22,290 bases of DNA from Actinomycetes bacterium (GCA_022600695.1 JAHZJY010000044.1:1-22290), one strand, 5' to 3'; shown: positions 8,066 through 16,777, counted from the first letter of the stretch. Program-made: numbers and translations. Notes: generated from the sequence alone by a model not told the origin.

Positions 8066-10068
8066 GTTTCCATTCCTTCTCCGGTTGAGATTATTCGTGC
8101 CAACGGCTGGCCTACCTTGACCTGATCGCCCACCTCGACAAGCAGTTCGACCACCCCGGCCACCGGGGCGCGCAGCGAGTGCTCCATCTTCATGGCTTCG
8201 ACGGCGACGACGACGGCGCCCGCCGCGACCGATTCACCGTCGATCACACCGACGGAGACCACCGATCCCGGCATCGGGCTGGCAAGATCCGCGTCGCCGC
8301 CGTGTTCACCGTCCGGCCGCACCGGGTCTGCCCGAAGTTCCTCGGCGACGATGGTTCGACCCACACCGGCCAGCCAGATCTCCCGGTCCGCCGAACCGAC
8401 GGTGTAGCAGTGCCGGACACCGTCGAGGGTGAGCGACAGCACCGTTCCGGCACCGGAACCCAGCAGCCGCGCCGCAATCGGGCGAACCGGTCCACCGCCG
8501 ACCCGGGCGTACGCGGCCCGGGGACCCCCGGTGATGTCGACATGCTCGGTCCGACTGCCGCAGCGCAACCGGATGCTGGTCGGTGCCGCCGCGCCGATCC
8601 GCCATCCCGACGGCACCTGCCACAGATCCGTCGGCGCCGTGGGCCAGCGCTGCAGCCACCGGTAGGCGGCCGCGGCGATCACCGCCTCATCACCGGGCTC
8701 GGCGGGCTGATAATTCAGTCGTTCGAGCAGACCGGTGTCAAGATGCCCGTCGGCAACGTCGTTGTCGGACAGCACGAATCGGAGGAAGTCGACGTTGGTG
8801 CGCACCCCGAGCACAGCCGTGCCGGCCAGGGCGCCGCCCAGACGCTTCAATGCCGCGTCGCGGTCGGGGCCGTGAGCGATGACCTTCGACAGCATCGGGT
8901 CATAGTCGCTACCGACGACCATGCCCACCGATAGCCCGGAGTCGACCCGGATCCCGGGACCCCGCGGTTCCGACAGACCCAGCACCGGGCCACCGGTCGG
9001 CAGAAAACCGGCGGCCGGGTCCTCGGCGTACACCCGAGCCTCGATCGCATGGCCGTGCATCTCGATATCGTCCTGACCCGCCGTCAGTCGCTCCCCCGCG
9101 GCGATCCGGACCTGCCATTCAACGAGGTCCCATCCGGTGACCAACTCGGTCACCGGATGCTCCACCTGCAGCCGGGTGTTCATCTCCATGAAGAAGAACT
9201 CTTCGGGCCGGTCGGCGGAAACGATGAACTCCACCGTCCCGGCGCCGACATAGTCGACGCTGCGGGCGGTCTCGCAGGCGGCCGCGCCGATGCGCGCCCG
9301 GGTGGCGGCGTCGAGCAGCGGTGACGGCGCCTCTTCGATGACCTTCTGATGCCGGCGCTGCAGACTGCACTCGCGCTCCCCGAGGTGCACCACGTTCCCG
9401 TGGCTGTCGGCGAGCACCTGCACCTCGATATGCCTGGGGCGCAGCACGAAACGCTCAAGGAACAGGGTGTCATCGCCGAACGCTGCACCAGCCTCGCGCC
9501 TCGACGCCGCCAACGCATCGGCAAGCTGCGCCGGGTCGTCGACGCGGCGCATACCCTTCCCACCGCCACCGGCGGATGGTTTGACCAGCACCGGAAAGCC
9601 GATGCCGGGCGCGGCGGCGATCAGATCCGCATCCGACAGTCCGGGTTCGGCGACACCCGGGACCACCGGCACCCCGTATGCCGACACTGCCGCTTTGGCC
9701 GCGATCTTGTCACCCATTGTTGCGAGGGCTGCCGCCGGCGGGCCGATGAACACCACTCCGGCGTCACGCAGTGCGGCGGCGAAAGCGGCGTTCTCCGACA
9801 GGAATCCGTAGCCCGGGTGCACCGCCTGGGCACCGGTGCGCACCGCGGCGCCGACGACGGCGTCGACATCCAGATAGCTCTGCAGGGCCGGCGGCGGCCC
9901 GATGCGGACCGCGATGTCGGCCTCCGCCACGTGCCGGGCTTCCGCGTCGGCGTCGCTGTAGACAGCCACCGCCCGGATCCCCATCGCTTTGAGGGTGCGC
10001 ATGACCCGGACCGCGATCTCGCCCCGGTTGGCCACCAGGACGGTGTCGAACAAACCTATGTTCATCAT
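8062..10068 (-). CDS. accA1: Biotin-dependent acyl-CoA carboxylase alpha subunit (AccA1)
   Basis: A 668-residue subunit holding biotin carboxylase and biotin carrier activities. The order is: N-terminal carboxylase domain ([15 protein letters not shown] at 11-25; [16 protein letters not shown] at 82-97), ATP-grasp with the glycine loop GGGGKGMR (167-174), the catalytic region ending in [18 protein letters not shown], a middle domain joining the subunits, and a C-terminal carrier domain with biotinyl-Lys627 in EAMKMEH. It pairs with AccD1, whose stop lies 3 bp upstream. In M. tuberculosis AccA1-AccD1 has been described as a 3-methylcrotonyl-CoA carboxylase of leucine breakdown (from memory). 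The protein starts with two Met codons (10068 and 10065); either could be used. Its stop overlaps the fadE19 start. Length and motifs are normal. Confidence 0.95.
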   Translation of the reverse strand: MMNIGLFDTVLVANRGEIAVRVMRTLKAMGIRAVAVYSDADAEARHVAEADIAVRIGPPPALQSYLDVDAVVGAAVRTGAQAVHPGYGFLSENAAFAAALRDAGVVFIGPPAAALATMGDKIAAKAAVSAYGVPVVPGVAEPGLSDADLIAAAPGIGFPVLVKPSAGGGGKGMRRVDDPAQLADALAASRREAGAAFGDDTLFLERFVLRPRHIEVQVLADSHGNVVHLGERECSLQRRHQKVIEEAPSPLLDAATRARIGAAACETARSVDYVGAGTVEFIVSADRPEEFFFMEMNTRLQVEHPVTELVTGWDLVEWQVRIAAGERLTAGQDDIEMHGHAIEARVYAEDPAAGFLPTGGPVLGLSEPRGPGIRVDSGLSVGMVVGSDYDPMLSKVIAHGPDRDAALKRLGGALAGTAVLGVRTNVDFLRFVLSDNDVADGHLDTGLLERLNYQPAEPGDEAVIAAAAYRWLQRWPTAPTDLWQVPSGWRIGAAAPTSIRLRCGSRTEHVDITGGPRAAYARVGGGPVRPIAARLLGSGAGTVLSLTLDGVRHCYTVGSADREIWLAGVGRTIVAEELRADPVRPDGEHGGDADLASPMPGSVVSVGVIDGESVAAGAVVVAVEAMKMEHSLRAPVAGVVELLVEVGDQVKVGQPLARIISTGEGMET

Positions 10069-10071
10069 TGC

Positions 10072-11622
10072 CTACATCCTGAAGACGCCGTAGGAGACCG
10101 GTTCGACCGGCGCGCCCGCACAGACGGAAAGCGCCAGTCCCAGAACCGTTCTGGTATCGGCCGGGTCGATGACGCCGTCGTCCCACAATCGTGCGCTCGA
10201 GTAGTACGGATTGCCCTGCTCTTCGTATTGCGCACGGATCGGGGCTTTGAAGCCGTCCTCCTCCTCGGGGGTCATCTCGCCGCGCACGGTGGCCAGCACC
10301 GAGGCCGCCTGCTCACCGCCCATCACCGAGATACGGGCGTTGGGCCACATCCAGAGGAACCGCGGCGAGTAGGCCCGCCCGCACATCGAGTAGTTGCCCG
10401 CGCCGTGGGATCCGCCGATCACCACGGTGAGTTTGGGCACCCGCGCGCAGGCCACCGCGGTCACCATCTTGGCACCGTGCTTGGCGATCCCGCCGGCTTC
10501 GTAGTCCCGGCCGACCATGAAGCCGGTGATGTTCTGCAGAAAGAGCAGCGGAACCACACGCTTATCGCACAACTGAATGAAGTGAGCGCCCTTGACCGCG
10601 GATTCTCCGAACAGCACCCCATTGTTGGCGACGATGCCGACCGGATGGCCGTGAATGTGGGCGAAGCCGGTGACCAGGGTGGTGCCGTAGTTGGCCTTGA
10701 ACTCGTCGAATGCGCCGCCGTCGACGATTCGGGTGATGACCTCGTGGACGTCGTAGGGAACCTTGGCATCGACCGGGACCATGTCGTAGAGCTCGCGGGG
10801 GTCGGCGACCGCGTCGACGGCGGGCTTGATCTCCCACGGGGGTGAACTGCGCGGCCCAAGAGTGCCGACGATTCGGCGCACGATCTGCAGTGCGTCGCGG
10901 TCATCACGGGCGAGGTGATCGGTGACACCGGAGGTGCGGGAGTGCAGATCGCCCCCGCCGAGTTCCTCGGCGGTCACCACCTCACCGGTGGCGGCTTTCA
11001 CCAGCGGAGGACCGCCCAGGAAGATGGTGCCCTGGTTACGCACGATCACGGCCTCGTCGCTCATCGCCGGGACATACGCCCCGCCGGCGGTGCACGAGCC
11101 CAGCACGGCGGCGATCTGAGCGATGCCGGCCGCGCTCATGGTGGCCTGGTTGTAGAAGATCCGGCCGAAGTGGTCCCGGTCGGGGAACACCTCGTCCTGG
11201 CGTGGCAGAAACGCGCCGCCGGAATCCACCAGATAGACGCAGGGCAGCCGGTTCTGCGCCGCGATCTCCTGGGCACGCAGATGCTTCTTGACCGAAAGTG
11301 GGTAGTAGGTGCCACCTTTGACGGTGGCGTCGTTGGCCACGATCATGCATTCCCGGCCGGATACCCGCCCGATCCCGGCGATCACGCCCGCCGCCGGACA
11401 CTCGTCGCCGTACATCCCGTCGGCGGCCAACGGGGCGATCTCCAGGAACGGGCTGCCCGGGTCGAGCAGACCGTCGACCCGATCGCGGGGAAGTAGCTTG
11501 CCCCGCTCGACGTGCCGGTCCCGGGACCGCTGCGGACCGCCGAGAGCGGCGGTGGCCAGCTTCTCGCGAAGCTCATCGACAAGTTGCAGATGCGCCTCGC
11601 GGTTGGCGGCGGGAGATGCCAT
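10072..11622 (-). CDS. accD1: Acyl-CoA carboxylase beta subunit (AccD1, MCC type)
   Basis: A 516-residue carboxyltransferase subunit that moves carboxyl from biotin to the acyl-CoA. The sequence is of 3-methylcrotonyl-CoA carboxylase beta type: [34 protein letters not shown] and [16 protein letters not shown] in the N-terminal half, then [20 protein letters not shown] and [19 protein letters not shown] in the C-terminal half. It is the first gene of the accD1-accA1-fadE19 operon. ATG 11622 is preceded at 5 nt by AAAGGTG (11628-11634, minus), which abuts the large palindrome that probably binds BkaR. The remembered M. tuberculosis order has scoB, scoA and fadD35 between accD1 and the regulator; they are absent here, so accD1 is directly divergent from bkaR. 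Confidence 0.95.
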   Translation of the reverse strand: MASPAANREAHLQLVDELREKLATAALGGPQRSRDRHVERGKLLPRDRVDGLLDPGSPFLEIAPLAADGMYGDECPAAGVIAGIGRVSGRECMIVANDATVKGGTYYPLSVKKHLRAQEIAAQNRLPCVYLVDSGGAFLPRQDEVFPDRDHFGRIFYNQATMSAAGIAQIAAVLGSCTAGGAYVPAMSDEAVIVRNQGTIFLGGPPLVKAATGEVVTAEELGGGDLHSRTSGVTDHLARDDRDALQIVRRIVGTLGPRSSPPWEIKPAVDAVADPRELYDMVPVDAKVPYDVHEVITRIVDGGAFDEFKANYGTTLVTGFAHIHGHPVGIVANNGVLFGESAVKGAHFIQLCDKRVVPLLFLQNITGFMVGRDYEAGGIAKHGAKMVTAVACARVPKLTVVIGGSHGAGNYSMCGRAYSPRFLWMWPNARISVMGGEQAASVLATVRGEMTPEEEDGFKAPIRAQYEEQGNPYYSSARLWDDGVIDPADTRTVLGLALSVCAGAPVEPVSYGVFRM

Positions 11623-11627
11623 GGTTT

Positions 11628-11634
11628 CACCTTT
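11628..11634 (-). promoter_or_regulatory. Ribosome binding site of accD1
   Basis: On the minus strand AAAGGTG lies 5 nt before the accD1 ATG. Its upstream edge touches the end of the 43-bp palindrome at 11635. Confidence 0.7.
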
Positions 11635-11677
11635 GGTTAATGTTCACTAACCGGTGTTAGGTTAGTGGAGATTAACC
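11635..11677. promoter_or_regulatory. 43-bp near-perfect palindromic operator between accD1 and bkaR
   Basis: The left arm GGTTAATGTTCACTAACC (11635-11652) and the right arm GGTTAGTGGAGATTAACC (11660-11677) are reverse complements at 16 of 18 positions around a 7-bp centre. The inner 8 bp (CACTAACC / GGTTAGTG) match perfectly. Each arm is also a smaller dyad on its own, with GGTTA and TAACC ends 8 bp apart, so four half-sites occur at 12-13 bp steps. It sits between the divergent accD1 and bkaR starts and contains TANNNT boxes for both directions (TAATGT plus at 11638-11643, TAATCT minus at 11674-11669). The TetR protein BkaR is known to repress neighbouring branched-chain keto-acid genes in mycobacteria (from memory), so this is its likely operator. 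Binding of two dimers is inference. Confidence 0.85.
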
Positions 11678-11698
11678 CACGACATCCGGTGGACTCTC

Positions 11699-11705
11699 AG
11701 GAGGG
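11699..11705 (+). promoter_or_regulatory. Strong ribosome binding site supporting the bkaR TTG start
   Basis: AGGAGGG lies 5 nt before TTG 11711. It is the strongest Shine-Dalgarno sequence in the window and settles the unusual TTG start of bkaR. Confidence 0.75.
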
Positions 11706-11710
11706 TTGGA

Positions 11711-12358
11711 TTGACAGCGTCCAACCGGCGCAGCCGGCAGAAGTCGGACCGACGGTCGCAACTGCTGGCCGCCGCCGAGCAGCTTTTCGCCGAGCGGGGC
11801 TTCCTTGCCGTTCGTTTGGAGGATATCGGGGCGGTGGCCGGGGTCAGCGGCCCGGCGATTTACCGGCACTTCGCCGGAAAGGAACATCTGCTGGTCGAGT
11901 TGCTCACCGAGGTGAGCGCGCGTCTGCTCGAGGGCGGGCAGTCCGTCGTCGCCCAGGCACCCGATGCCCACGCGGCCCTGGCCGGGCTCATCGAATTCCA
12001 CTTGGACTTCGCCCTCACCGAACCCGACCTGATCCGGATTCAGGACCGTGACCTGGCGAACCTCCCGGGATCGGCGCAACGCCAGGTGCGACGGGCCCAG
12101 CGACGCTATGTCGAGATCTGGGTCGGTGCGCTGCATCAGGTGAAACCGGGTGTGGACGAGGACCGCGCCCGGATAATGGCGCATGCCGCGTTCGGCCTGA
12201 TCAACTCGACACCGCACAGCGTGCGGCCGACCCGGACCGCATCGCCGGCGCAGTCGCGCGCGGTACTGCGCTCGATGACGACGGCCGCGCTGGGCCTGCC
12301 GGACAAAACCTGGGCTGAGCAGGATCCGCGGCGCCGGCGTTCGGTCGGCAGCCGGTAA
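11711..12358 (+). CDS. bkaR: TetR-family regulator, BkaR-like
   Basis: A 215-residue repressor, the same length I remember for Rv2506 (BkaR). The N-terminal TetR helix-turn-helix is clear: LLAAAEQLFAERGFLAVRLEDIG followed by VAGVSGPAIYRHFAGKEHLL (about residues 18-64). The C-terminal ligand and dimer domain is ordinary. It starts with TTG 11711 behind a strong AGGAGGG. It is divergent from accD1 and shares the 43-bp palindrome with it, which implies joint control of itself and of the accD1-accA1-fadE19 operon. The ligand is probably a CoA thioester of branched-chain amino acid breakdown, by analogy only. The next gene follows after 21 bp on the same strand and may be cotranscribed. Confidence 0.9.
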   Translation: MTASNRRSRQKSDRRSQLLAAAEQLFAERGFLAVRLEDIGAVAGVSGPAIYRHFAGKEHLLVELLTEVSARLLEGGQSVVAQAPDAHAALAGLIEFHLDFALTEPDLIRIQDRDLANLPGSAQRQVRRAQRRYVEIWVGALHQVKPGVDEDRARIMAHAAFGLINSTPHSVRPTRTASPAQSRAVLRSMTTAALGLPDKTWAEQDPRRRRSVGSR

Positions 12359-12379
12359 CCTCCTTGGGGTGAGGCGGGC

Positions 12380-13165
12380 ATGAGCGATTCACGTCGAGGC
12401 GATTGGTCCGACGGAACCCAGACGGGCAGCGAGTACCCGCCCAACATCGACCCCGCTTATTCCGGGCAGTACCCGGGCCAGTACTGGGGCCCTACCGGAC
12501 CGACCGACTACGGGGCCGGTTACGGCGTCCCCGCGGCCCCGCCGACCGACCAGCTACCGAGCTATTGGCAGCAGGGAGCCGGATACTCTCCGGGCCCGCC
12601 GCCGCCGGCGCCTCCTCCTCCGCAGCCGCCCAAGTCGCCCCGCTGGCTGTGGATCGCGGCGGCGGTGGCCGTCCTGGTGGTTGCCGGCCTGGTCTTGGCA
12701 CTGGTGATCGTCAGCTCGTCGTCGAAGGAATCGACGACGGTCGCGCCGCTGCCGCAAGCGACACCGACCTCGCCCCGGCCAACGACGACGACGCGGATTC
12801 CCACCGCGACGCGGGCGCCGATCCCGCTTCCCCTGCCGATCCCCAGGCCTGAGCCGACGCCGCGCGGCACACCGGGTGAAACCGCGCCCGGCCCGACCGG
12901 AACCGAGACCGTCGTCTACAACGTGACCGGCGAGGGGCGGGCGATCAACATCACCTACGTCGACACCGGCGGCATCATGCAGACCGAGTTCAATGTGGCA
13001 CTGCCGTGGAACAAGCAGGTCAGCCTCGCGGCTCCGGCGAAGAGGTCGGCCAGCGTCGCCATCGTCAACGTTGGACGCGATGTGACGTGCAGCGTGTCGG
13101 TCGATGGGGCCCAGGTCCGGCAGCGCACCGGCCGGGGCCTGACCATCTGCACGGGCGCAGGCTGA
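12380..13165 (+). CDS. Proline-rich single-pass membrane protein with MmpS-like domain (Rv2507-like)
   Basis: A 261-residue protein resembling Rv2507. Residues 1-85 are a cytoplasmic Gly/Tyr/Pro-rich tail ending in a proline run, residues 89-111 are one membrane helix (LWIAAAVAVLVVAGLVLALV), residues 112-178 a Thr/Pro linker, and residues 180-261 a small extracytoplasmic beta domain starting VVYNVTGEGRAINITYVD. That domain resembles MmpS transport accessory proteins and holds two cysteines (in VTCSVSV and LTICTG) that could pair. Its role is unknown; no MmpL partner is nearby. ATG 12380 has GAGGCGGG just upstream, 21 bp after the bkaR stop. The gene runs convergently into the MFS gene with 7 bp between stops. 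Confidence 0.85.
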   Translation: MSDSRRGDWSDGTQTGSEYPPNIDPAYSGQYPGQYWGPTGPTDYGAGYGVPAAPPTDQLPSYWQQGAGYSPGPPPPAPPPPQPPKSPRWLWIAAAVAVLVVAGLVLALVIVSSSSKESTTVAPLPQATPTSPRPTTTTRIPTATRAPIPLPLPIPRPEPTPRGTPGETAPGPTGTETVVYNVTGEGRAINITYVDTGGIMQTEFNVALPWNKQVSLAAPAKRSASVAIVNVGRDVTCSVSVDGAQVRQRTGRGLTICTGAG

Positions 13166-13172
13166 TGCGACG

Positions 13173-14489
13173 TCAGACCCGGCCGGGCACTCGCACCAGC
13201 AGCATCCCGACCAGACCGGCGGCCAGCACCAGGCAGATACCGGCCAGGCCCGCCCGATCCGTGTCGAAAAGGTCGACGAAGATGAAGAACAACCAGGGCG
13301 CCAGCGGGGCGGCAGCCCGGCCGGTCATGGTGTAGAGACCAAAAGCCACGCCTTCATTACCTTTTGCCGTCATCCGCAGCAGTAGGGTGCGCGCCGCCGA
13401 CTGGGTAGGACCCACGAATAGGCACAGCAACAGCCCGCACACCCAGAACACGACCGGACCGGACAGCGCGATCAACACCGTGGCGATGACGATCAAGGCA
13501 CTCAAGGACACGACGATCACCGGTTTGGCGCCCAACCGATCATCCAGGCGCCCACCGAGAACCGCGCCCAGCGCAGCCACCGTCGAGGCGATGACCCCGA
13601 AGATCAGAACGTCGGCCGGGGAGATGCCGTAGACGCTGACGCCGATGACGGCACCGAACGCGAAGATCCCGGCCAATCCGTCCCGGAATACCGCACTGAC
13701 CACAAGGTAGTAGACGAAGTTGCGGTCGCGCCGCCACTCGCCGCGCAGGTCGTCCCACAGCCGACGGTAGGCACCGCGGACACCACCGGGAATCCCGAAC
13801 GGCTCGCGTGGCCCGGCCGCGAGGGAGTGTGCGGTCACCAGCAGTGGCAGGCTGAGAACCGCGAACCAGACGGCAGCCATGATCATCGCTGCCCGGACGT
13901 TCCAGCCATCCTCCACCGGCAGCTGCAGCAATCCGCGGGTCGGACCGTCGCCCATGATGAATCCGACATACACCAGCATCAGCAACATGACGCTGCCGCT
14001 GTAACCGGCGGCCCAGCCCAGGCCGGAGATCCGCCCGGCGGTGGCCGGTGTGGACAGCTCTCGAAGCATCGCGTTGTAGGGGACGCTGGCCAGATCGCCG
14101 CAGGCGGCCGTCAAGGCCAGTAGCGCCAGGCCCGCCGCCAGATATCGCGGGTCCGCCCGGATCAGCACCATCGAGGCGGTGAACGCCACCGCCAGCACCG
14201 TCAACACCGTCAGCGCGACTCGCCGGCGATGCGGAACTCCGACCAGGACACCGGTCAACGGGGCCAGCAGGGCGACCGCCAGCCCCGAGATCGTCAGCGC
14301 GCGGCCCAGCCAGCTGGCCGGTGAGGTCTCGCCGCCCAGCCCCGCGCCCACCGTCCCGGTCAGGTAAACGGAGAAGACGAAGGTCGCCACGATGGCGTTC
14401 ATCCCGGTGGAGCCACAGTCCCACAGCGCCCAGGCCGCGACCTTCGACCGAGGCGGCCCCGCATGGACGGTCGGCCGCGGCCTACTCAT
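13173..14489 (-). CDS. MFS transporter of the Atg22/UMF1 type (Rv2508c-like)
   Basis: A 438-residue integral membrane protein with about twelve hydrophobic segments. The N-terminal phrase WALWDCGSTGMNAIVATFVFSVYLT and the later AACGDLASVPYNAMLREL are typical of the Atg22-like (UMF1) branch of the major facilitator family. In fungi Atg22 exports amino acids from the vacuole; for bacterial members the substrate is unknown. ATG 14489 lies 7 nt after a TAGGGT -10 box, which suggests a leaderless message and supports this start. It is divergent from cmrA with only 35 bp between the start codons, so the two promoters must overlap each other's 5' coding regions. Confidence 0.88.
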   Translation of the reverse strand: MSRPRPTVHAGPPRSKVAAWALWDCGSTGMNAIVATFVFSVYLTGTVGAGLGGETSPASWLGRALTISGLAVALLAPLTGVLVGVPHRRRVALTVLTVLAVAFTASMVLIRADPRYLAAGLALLALTAACGDLASVPYNAMLRELSTPATAGRISGLGWAAGYSGSVMLLMLVYVGFIMGDGPTRGLLQLPVEDGWNVRAAMIMAAVWFAVLSLPLLVTAHSLAAGPREPFGIPGGVRGAYRRLWDDLRGEWRRDRNFVYYLVVSAVFRDGLAGIFAFGAVIGVSVYGISPADVLIFGVIASTVAALGAVLGGRLDDRLGAKPVIVVSLSALIVIATVLIALSGPVVFWVCGLLLCLFVGPTQSAARTLLLRMTAKGNEGVAFGLYTMTGRAAAPLAPWLFFIFVDLFDTDRAGLAGICLVLAAGLVGMLLVRVPGRV

Positions 14490-14496
14490 GCGGGCA

Positions 14497-14502
14497 ACCC
14501 TA
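14497..14502 (-). promoter_or_regulatory. Leaderless-type -10 box (TAGGGT) of the MFS gene
   Basis: On the minus strand TAGGGT ends 7 nt before ATG 14489; the overlapping TATAGG (14504-14499) is an alternative. It lies back to back with the cmrA -10 box at 14513-14518. Confidence 0.45.
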
Positions 14503-14512
14503 TAGAGCCCCC

Positions 14513-14518
14513 TACGAT
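14513..14518 (+). promoter_or_regulatory. Leaderless-type -10 box (TACGAT) of cmrA
   Basis: TACGAT fits TANNNT and ends 6 nt before ATG 14525, so transcription should begin at the start codon. No Shine-Dalgarno sequence is present. This fixes the cmrA start against the much longer open frame upstream. Confidence 0.6.
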
Positions 14519-14524
14519 GACCGC

Positions 14525-15331
14525 ATGCCGATTCCCGCCCCCTCCCCCGATGGCCGGGCCGTCATCACCGGTGCCTCACAAGGCATCGGTGAGGCCTTGG
14601 CCACCGAACTCGCTGCCCGCGGCCATAACCTGATCGTCACGGCCCGGCGCGCCGAGGTGCTCGACGGGCTCGCCTCGCGCCTGCAGGAGCGCTTCGGGGT
14701 CACCGTGGAGGTGCGGGCGGTCGACCTGGCCGATCCGGCGCAGCGCGCGGAGTTGGCCGGCGAGTTGGCCCGACGGGATATCTCGATCCTGTGCGCCAAT
14801 GCGGGTACCGCGACCTTCGGGGCGGTGGCCAAACTCGACCCGGCGGTGGAAAAGGCGCAGGTACAGCTGAATGTGCTGGGTGTGTACGACCTCGTGCTGG
14901 CGGTGCTGCCCGGGATGCTGGCCCGCGCCGCCGGCGGAATCCTGATCTCAGGGTCGGCCGCGGGGAACTCCCCGATTCCGAATAACGCCACCTACGCGGC
15001 GACTAAGGCGTTCGCCAACACGTTCAGCGAATCGCTCCGCGGCGAGCTCAAGAACTCCGGCGTGCACGTCACGCTGCTGGCACCGGGTCCGGTGCGCACC
15101 GAGGTCCCCGATCCTGCCGAGGCGTCCCTGGTGGATCGGCTGATCCCGGACTTCCTGTGGATCTCGGTCGAGCACACCGCGCAGCTGTCGCTGGATGGGC
15201 TGGAGCGCAACAAGATGCGCATCGTGCCCGGTGTGACATCCAAGGCGATGTCGGTCGCCAGCGGCTATGCGCCACGGGCGATCGTGACACCGATCGTGGG
15301 GGCGGTCTACCGCAAGCTCGGCGGCGACTAA
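14525..15331 (+). CDS. cmrA: Short-chain dehydrogenase CmrA (mycolate beta-ketoester reductase)
   Basis: A 268-residue short-chain dehydrogenase, the length I remember for Rv2509. The family motifs are complete: TGASQGIG (15-22) for NADP(H), NAG (92-94), Asn116, Ser142/Ser144 and the catalytic Tyr157-x3-Lys161 in YAATK. CmrA reduces the 3-keto group of newly condensed mycolic precursors, the last step of mycolic acid maturation at the inner membrane (established for M. smegmatis and M. tuberculosis, from memory). Its presence supports a mycolate-making host. The start is ATG 14525; the open frame reaches back to 14321 but runs over the MFS gene and lacks signals. Its TAA overlaps the stop of the convergent hydroxylase gene by 3 bp. 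Confidence 0.93.
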   Translation: MPIPAPSPDGRAVITGASQGIGEALATELAARGHNLIVTARRAEVLDGLASRLQERFGVTVEVRAVDLADPAQRAELAGELARRDISILCANAGTATFGAVAKLDPAVEKAQVQLNVLGVYDLVLAVLPGMLARAAGGILISGSAAGNSPIPNNATYAATKAFANTFSESLRGELKNSGVHVTLLAPGPVRTEVPDPAEASLVDRLIPDFLWISVEHTAQLSLDGLERNKMRIVPGVTSKAMSVASGYAPRAIVTPIVGAVYRKLGGD

Positions 15332-16011
15332 CCGGCAGCGAACAAATTCCTGGCCGTCGGCGAGGTCGGCACGTCCTGCGGGTCCGGGTAGGTGCCCAGC
15401 GCGCGGTCGGCGACCCCGGGGCTGGTGACGGCGTACCAGTAGTGCTCGTTCTTGAAGTGATGCAGTCGGTGGTTTCGCCAGATCGCTCGGTAGAGAAAGT
15501 GTTTGGCCTTGTAATCGGTATGCACGAGGTAATGCGTCCACTCGTAGACCATGCCGATCGCGAAAACCGTCACCAGGAACGTCACGCCCAAACCGGTGCG
15601 CGGAATGACGACCAGCCCGACGATCATGGTGGCGACGAACGCACCGATCAACGACTGCATTGGGATGAAGATCAGCGTGACGATGCGCGGATCAACATGG
15701 TGCTCGCGGTGTTTACGGCCGAGAACCGGATCGATGGTCAAGCCCAGGATCCGGCGAGGCCGCCAGTGCAGAACAAAGATGTGAATCATCCACTCCACGA
15801 ACGGAAATACCGCCAGCACCACCAGCGGCAGCACGGCGTCGCTCCAGCGCCAGTCACCGATCGCGATCCGCACGACCACCGCGGCGATCACGGCGCAAGC
15901 CAGCAGCCAGGGAGTCGGGTGGCGCCAGAACTCACGTGCCGCCTCGGTCAGCGTCATGCCCCGGCGCTTGGTTCGCGCCTGGTTCCGCACCCGCGTCGGG
16001 GGCTGGGTCAT
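15328..16011 (-). CDS. Membrane fatty acid hydroxylase / sterol desaturase family protein
   Basis: A 227-residue integral membrane di-iron oxygenase of the fatty acid hydroxylase superfamily. The histidine clusters for two irons are present: His77-x4-His82, His101-x2-HisHis105, His160-x3-His164 and His181-x2-HisHis185, with His190 after. Four hydrophobic stretches (about 35-51, 58-81, 113-136, 141-158) anchor it. Substrates in this family include fatty acids, sterols and carotenoids; none can be assigned here, although the neighbouring mycolate gene makes a lipid attractive. The start is ATG 16011, 2 bp after the stop of the GntR gene, so the two form an operon; internal Met19 is possible because the first 18 residues are mostly polar and basic. 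The gene is not in the M. tuberculosis order I remember and looks inserted between cmrA and the DUF853 gene. Confidence 0.88.
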   Translation of the reverse strand: MTQPPTRVRNQARTKRRGMTLTEAAREFWRHPTPWLLACAVIAAVVVRIAIGDWRWSDAVLPLVVLAVFPFVEWMIHIFVLHWRPRRILGLTIDPVLGRKHREHHVDPRIVTLIFIPMQSLIGAFVATMIVGLVVIPRTGLGVTFLVTVFAIGMVYEWTHYLVHTDYKAKHFLYRAIWRNHRLHHFKNEHYWYAVTSPGVADRALGTYPDPQDVPTSPTARNLFAAG

Positions 16012-16013
16012 GG

Positions 16014-16730
16014 CTATTCCTCCATTGCGCTCAGCGCCGCGAGCAGCGCGTAGGTGGCGGGCTCGAGAAGTTGACGAGCCGCGGTCTCGGCCGCATCCGG
16101 ATCACCGGCACCGATCGCACCGGCGAGGGCCCGGTACGCCGCACTGTGTCCGACCTCGGCGGCCATCATGAGAGCCAGGGCCGGCAGTGCCGGCTCGTAG
16201 GCGGCCCGCAGCGTGTTGAACATCAGGCGGTAGACGATGGAGTCGGCGCCGTCGACCACGTGATCCCAGAAGGACAGGGCATGGCGCTGCTGTCCGACCG
16301 GATCTGAGTCAGCCTCGATATCGCGGATCGACGCCTCGAGCCGCGCCATCAGCGCGGCGGGGCGTCGCCGGGCCGCCAGTTCAGCCACCTTGGGTCCGTT
16401 GTGCAGTCGGGCTTCCAGAATGCTGCGGACCACGGATATGTCGAGTTCGCCACCGCGCAGCAACAGCCGCGGCAGCAGATCCAGACCGGCGTGGCGACGG
16501 AAGTCCCGCACCGTGGTGGCGTCCCCCTGGCGGACTTCGACCAAGCCGGCCGCGGCGACCCGCTTCAGCGCTTCACGGATCGCCGGGCGAGATACCCCCA
16601 GCACCTCCGCCAGACGCCGTTCGCTCGGCAAGGATTCGCCGGGTTGCATCTCCCCGCTGAGGACCTCAGCAAGGATCTGATCGAAGACGTCCTCGGGGAC
16701 GGAGCGGCGATTGACCGGCTGCAGGGCCAT
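16014..16730 (-). CDS. GntR-family regulator, FadR subfamily (FCD domain)
   Basis: A 238-residue regulator. Residues about 10-75 are a winged helix-turn-helix with the GntR signature [19 protein letters not shown] followed by [20 protein letters not shown]. Residues 85-232 form an all-helical FCD ligand domain containing [19 protein letters not shown]; such domains bind carboxylic acids or acyl-CoA, often through a metal. It lies 2 bp upstream of the hydroxylase gene on the same strand, so that gene is its likely target. A perfect 5-1-5 inverted repeat, TGGTCAGACCA (16767-16777), lies 36 bp before its ATG 16730 and matches the FadR-type consensus, indicating autoregulation. The inducer is unknown. 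Confidence 0.9.
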   Translation of the reverse strand: MALQPVNRRSVPEDVFDQILAEVLSGEMQPGESLPSERRLAEVLGVSRPAIREALKRVAAAGLVEVRQGDATTVRDFRRHAGLDLLPRLLLRGGELDISVVRSILEARLHNGPKVAELAARRRPAALMARLEASIRDIEADSDPVGQQRHALSFWDHVVDGADSIVYRLMFNTLRAAYEPALPALALMMAAEVGHSAAYRALAGAIGAGDPDAAETAARQLLEPATYALLAALSAMEE

Positions 16731-16759
16731 GCCCCGAGCATCACATCCTGCCGGCCATA

Positions 16760-16765
16760 GGTCAA
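16760..16765 (-). promoter_or_regulatory. Possible -35 box (TTGACC) of the GntR-hydroxylase operon
   Basis: TTGACC on the minus strand is followed at 14-17 bp by TGTGAT and GATGCT, both imperfect -10 candidates. The operator lies 1 bp upstream, so a bound GntR protein would cover the promoter. The -10 is weak, hence low confidence. Confidence 0.3.
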
Positions 16766-16766
16766 G

Positions 16767-16777
16767 TGGTCAGACCA
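16767..16777. promoter_or_regulatory. GntR/FadR-type operator TGGTCAGACCA
   Basis: TGGTC-A-GACCA is a perfect inverted repeat that matches the TGGTNNNACCA consensus of the FadR/PdhR-type GntR subfamily. It lies between the DUF853 stop codon (16787) and the GntR gene start (16730), both on the minus strand. It is therefore placed to control the GntR-hydroxylase pair rather than the upstream gene. Confidence 0.7.

Noticed and set aside
9349..10845. 498-codon plus-strand open frame opposite accA1 and accD1
   Set aside because: It spans the junction of two well-defined minus-strand genes and encodes no recognisable domain.
11635..11677. Palindrome read as a transcription terminator or short CRISPR-like repeat
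   Set aside because: It lies between divergent start codons, is not GC-rich with a T tract, and does not recur elsewhere in the window.
14321..14524. Upstream extension of the cmrA open frame
   Set aside because: It overlaps the MFS gene, is Arg/Pro/Ser-rich, and ATG 14525 has a leaderless -10 box and matches the remembered length of 268 residues.
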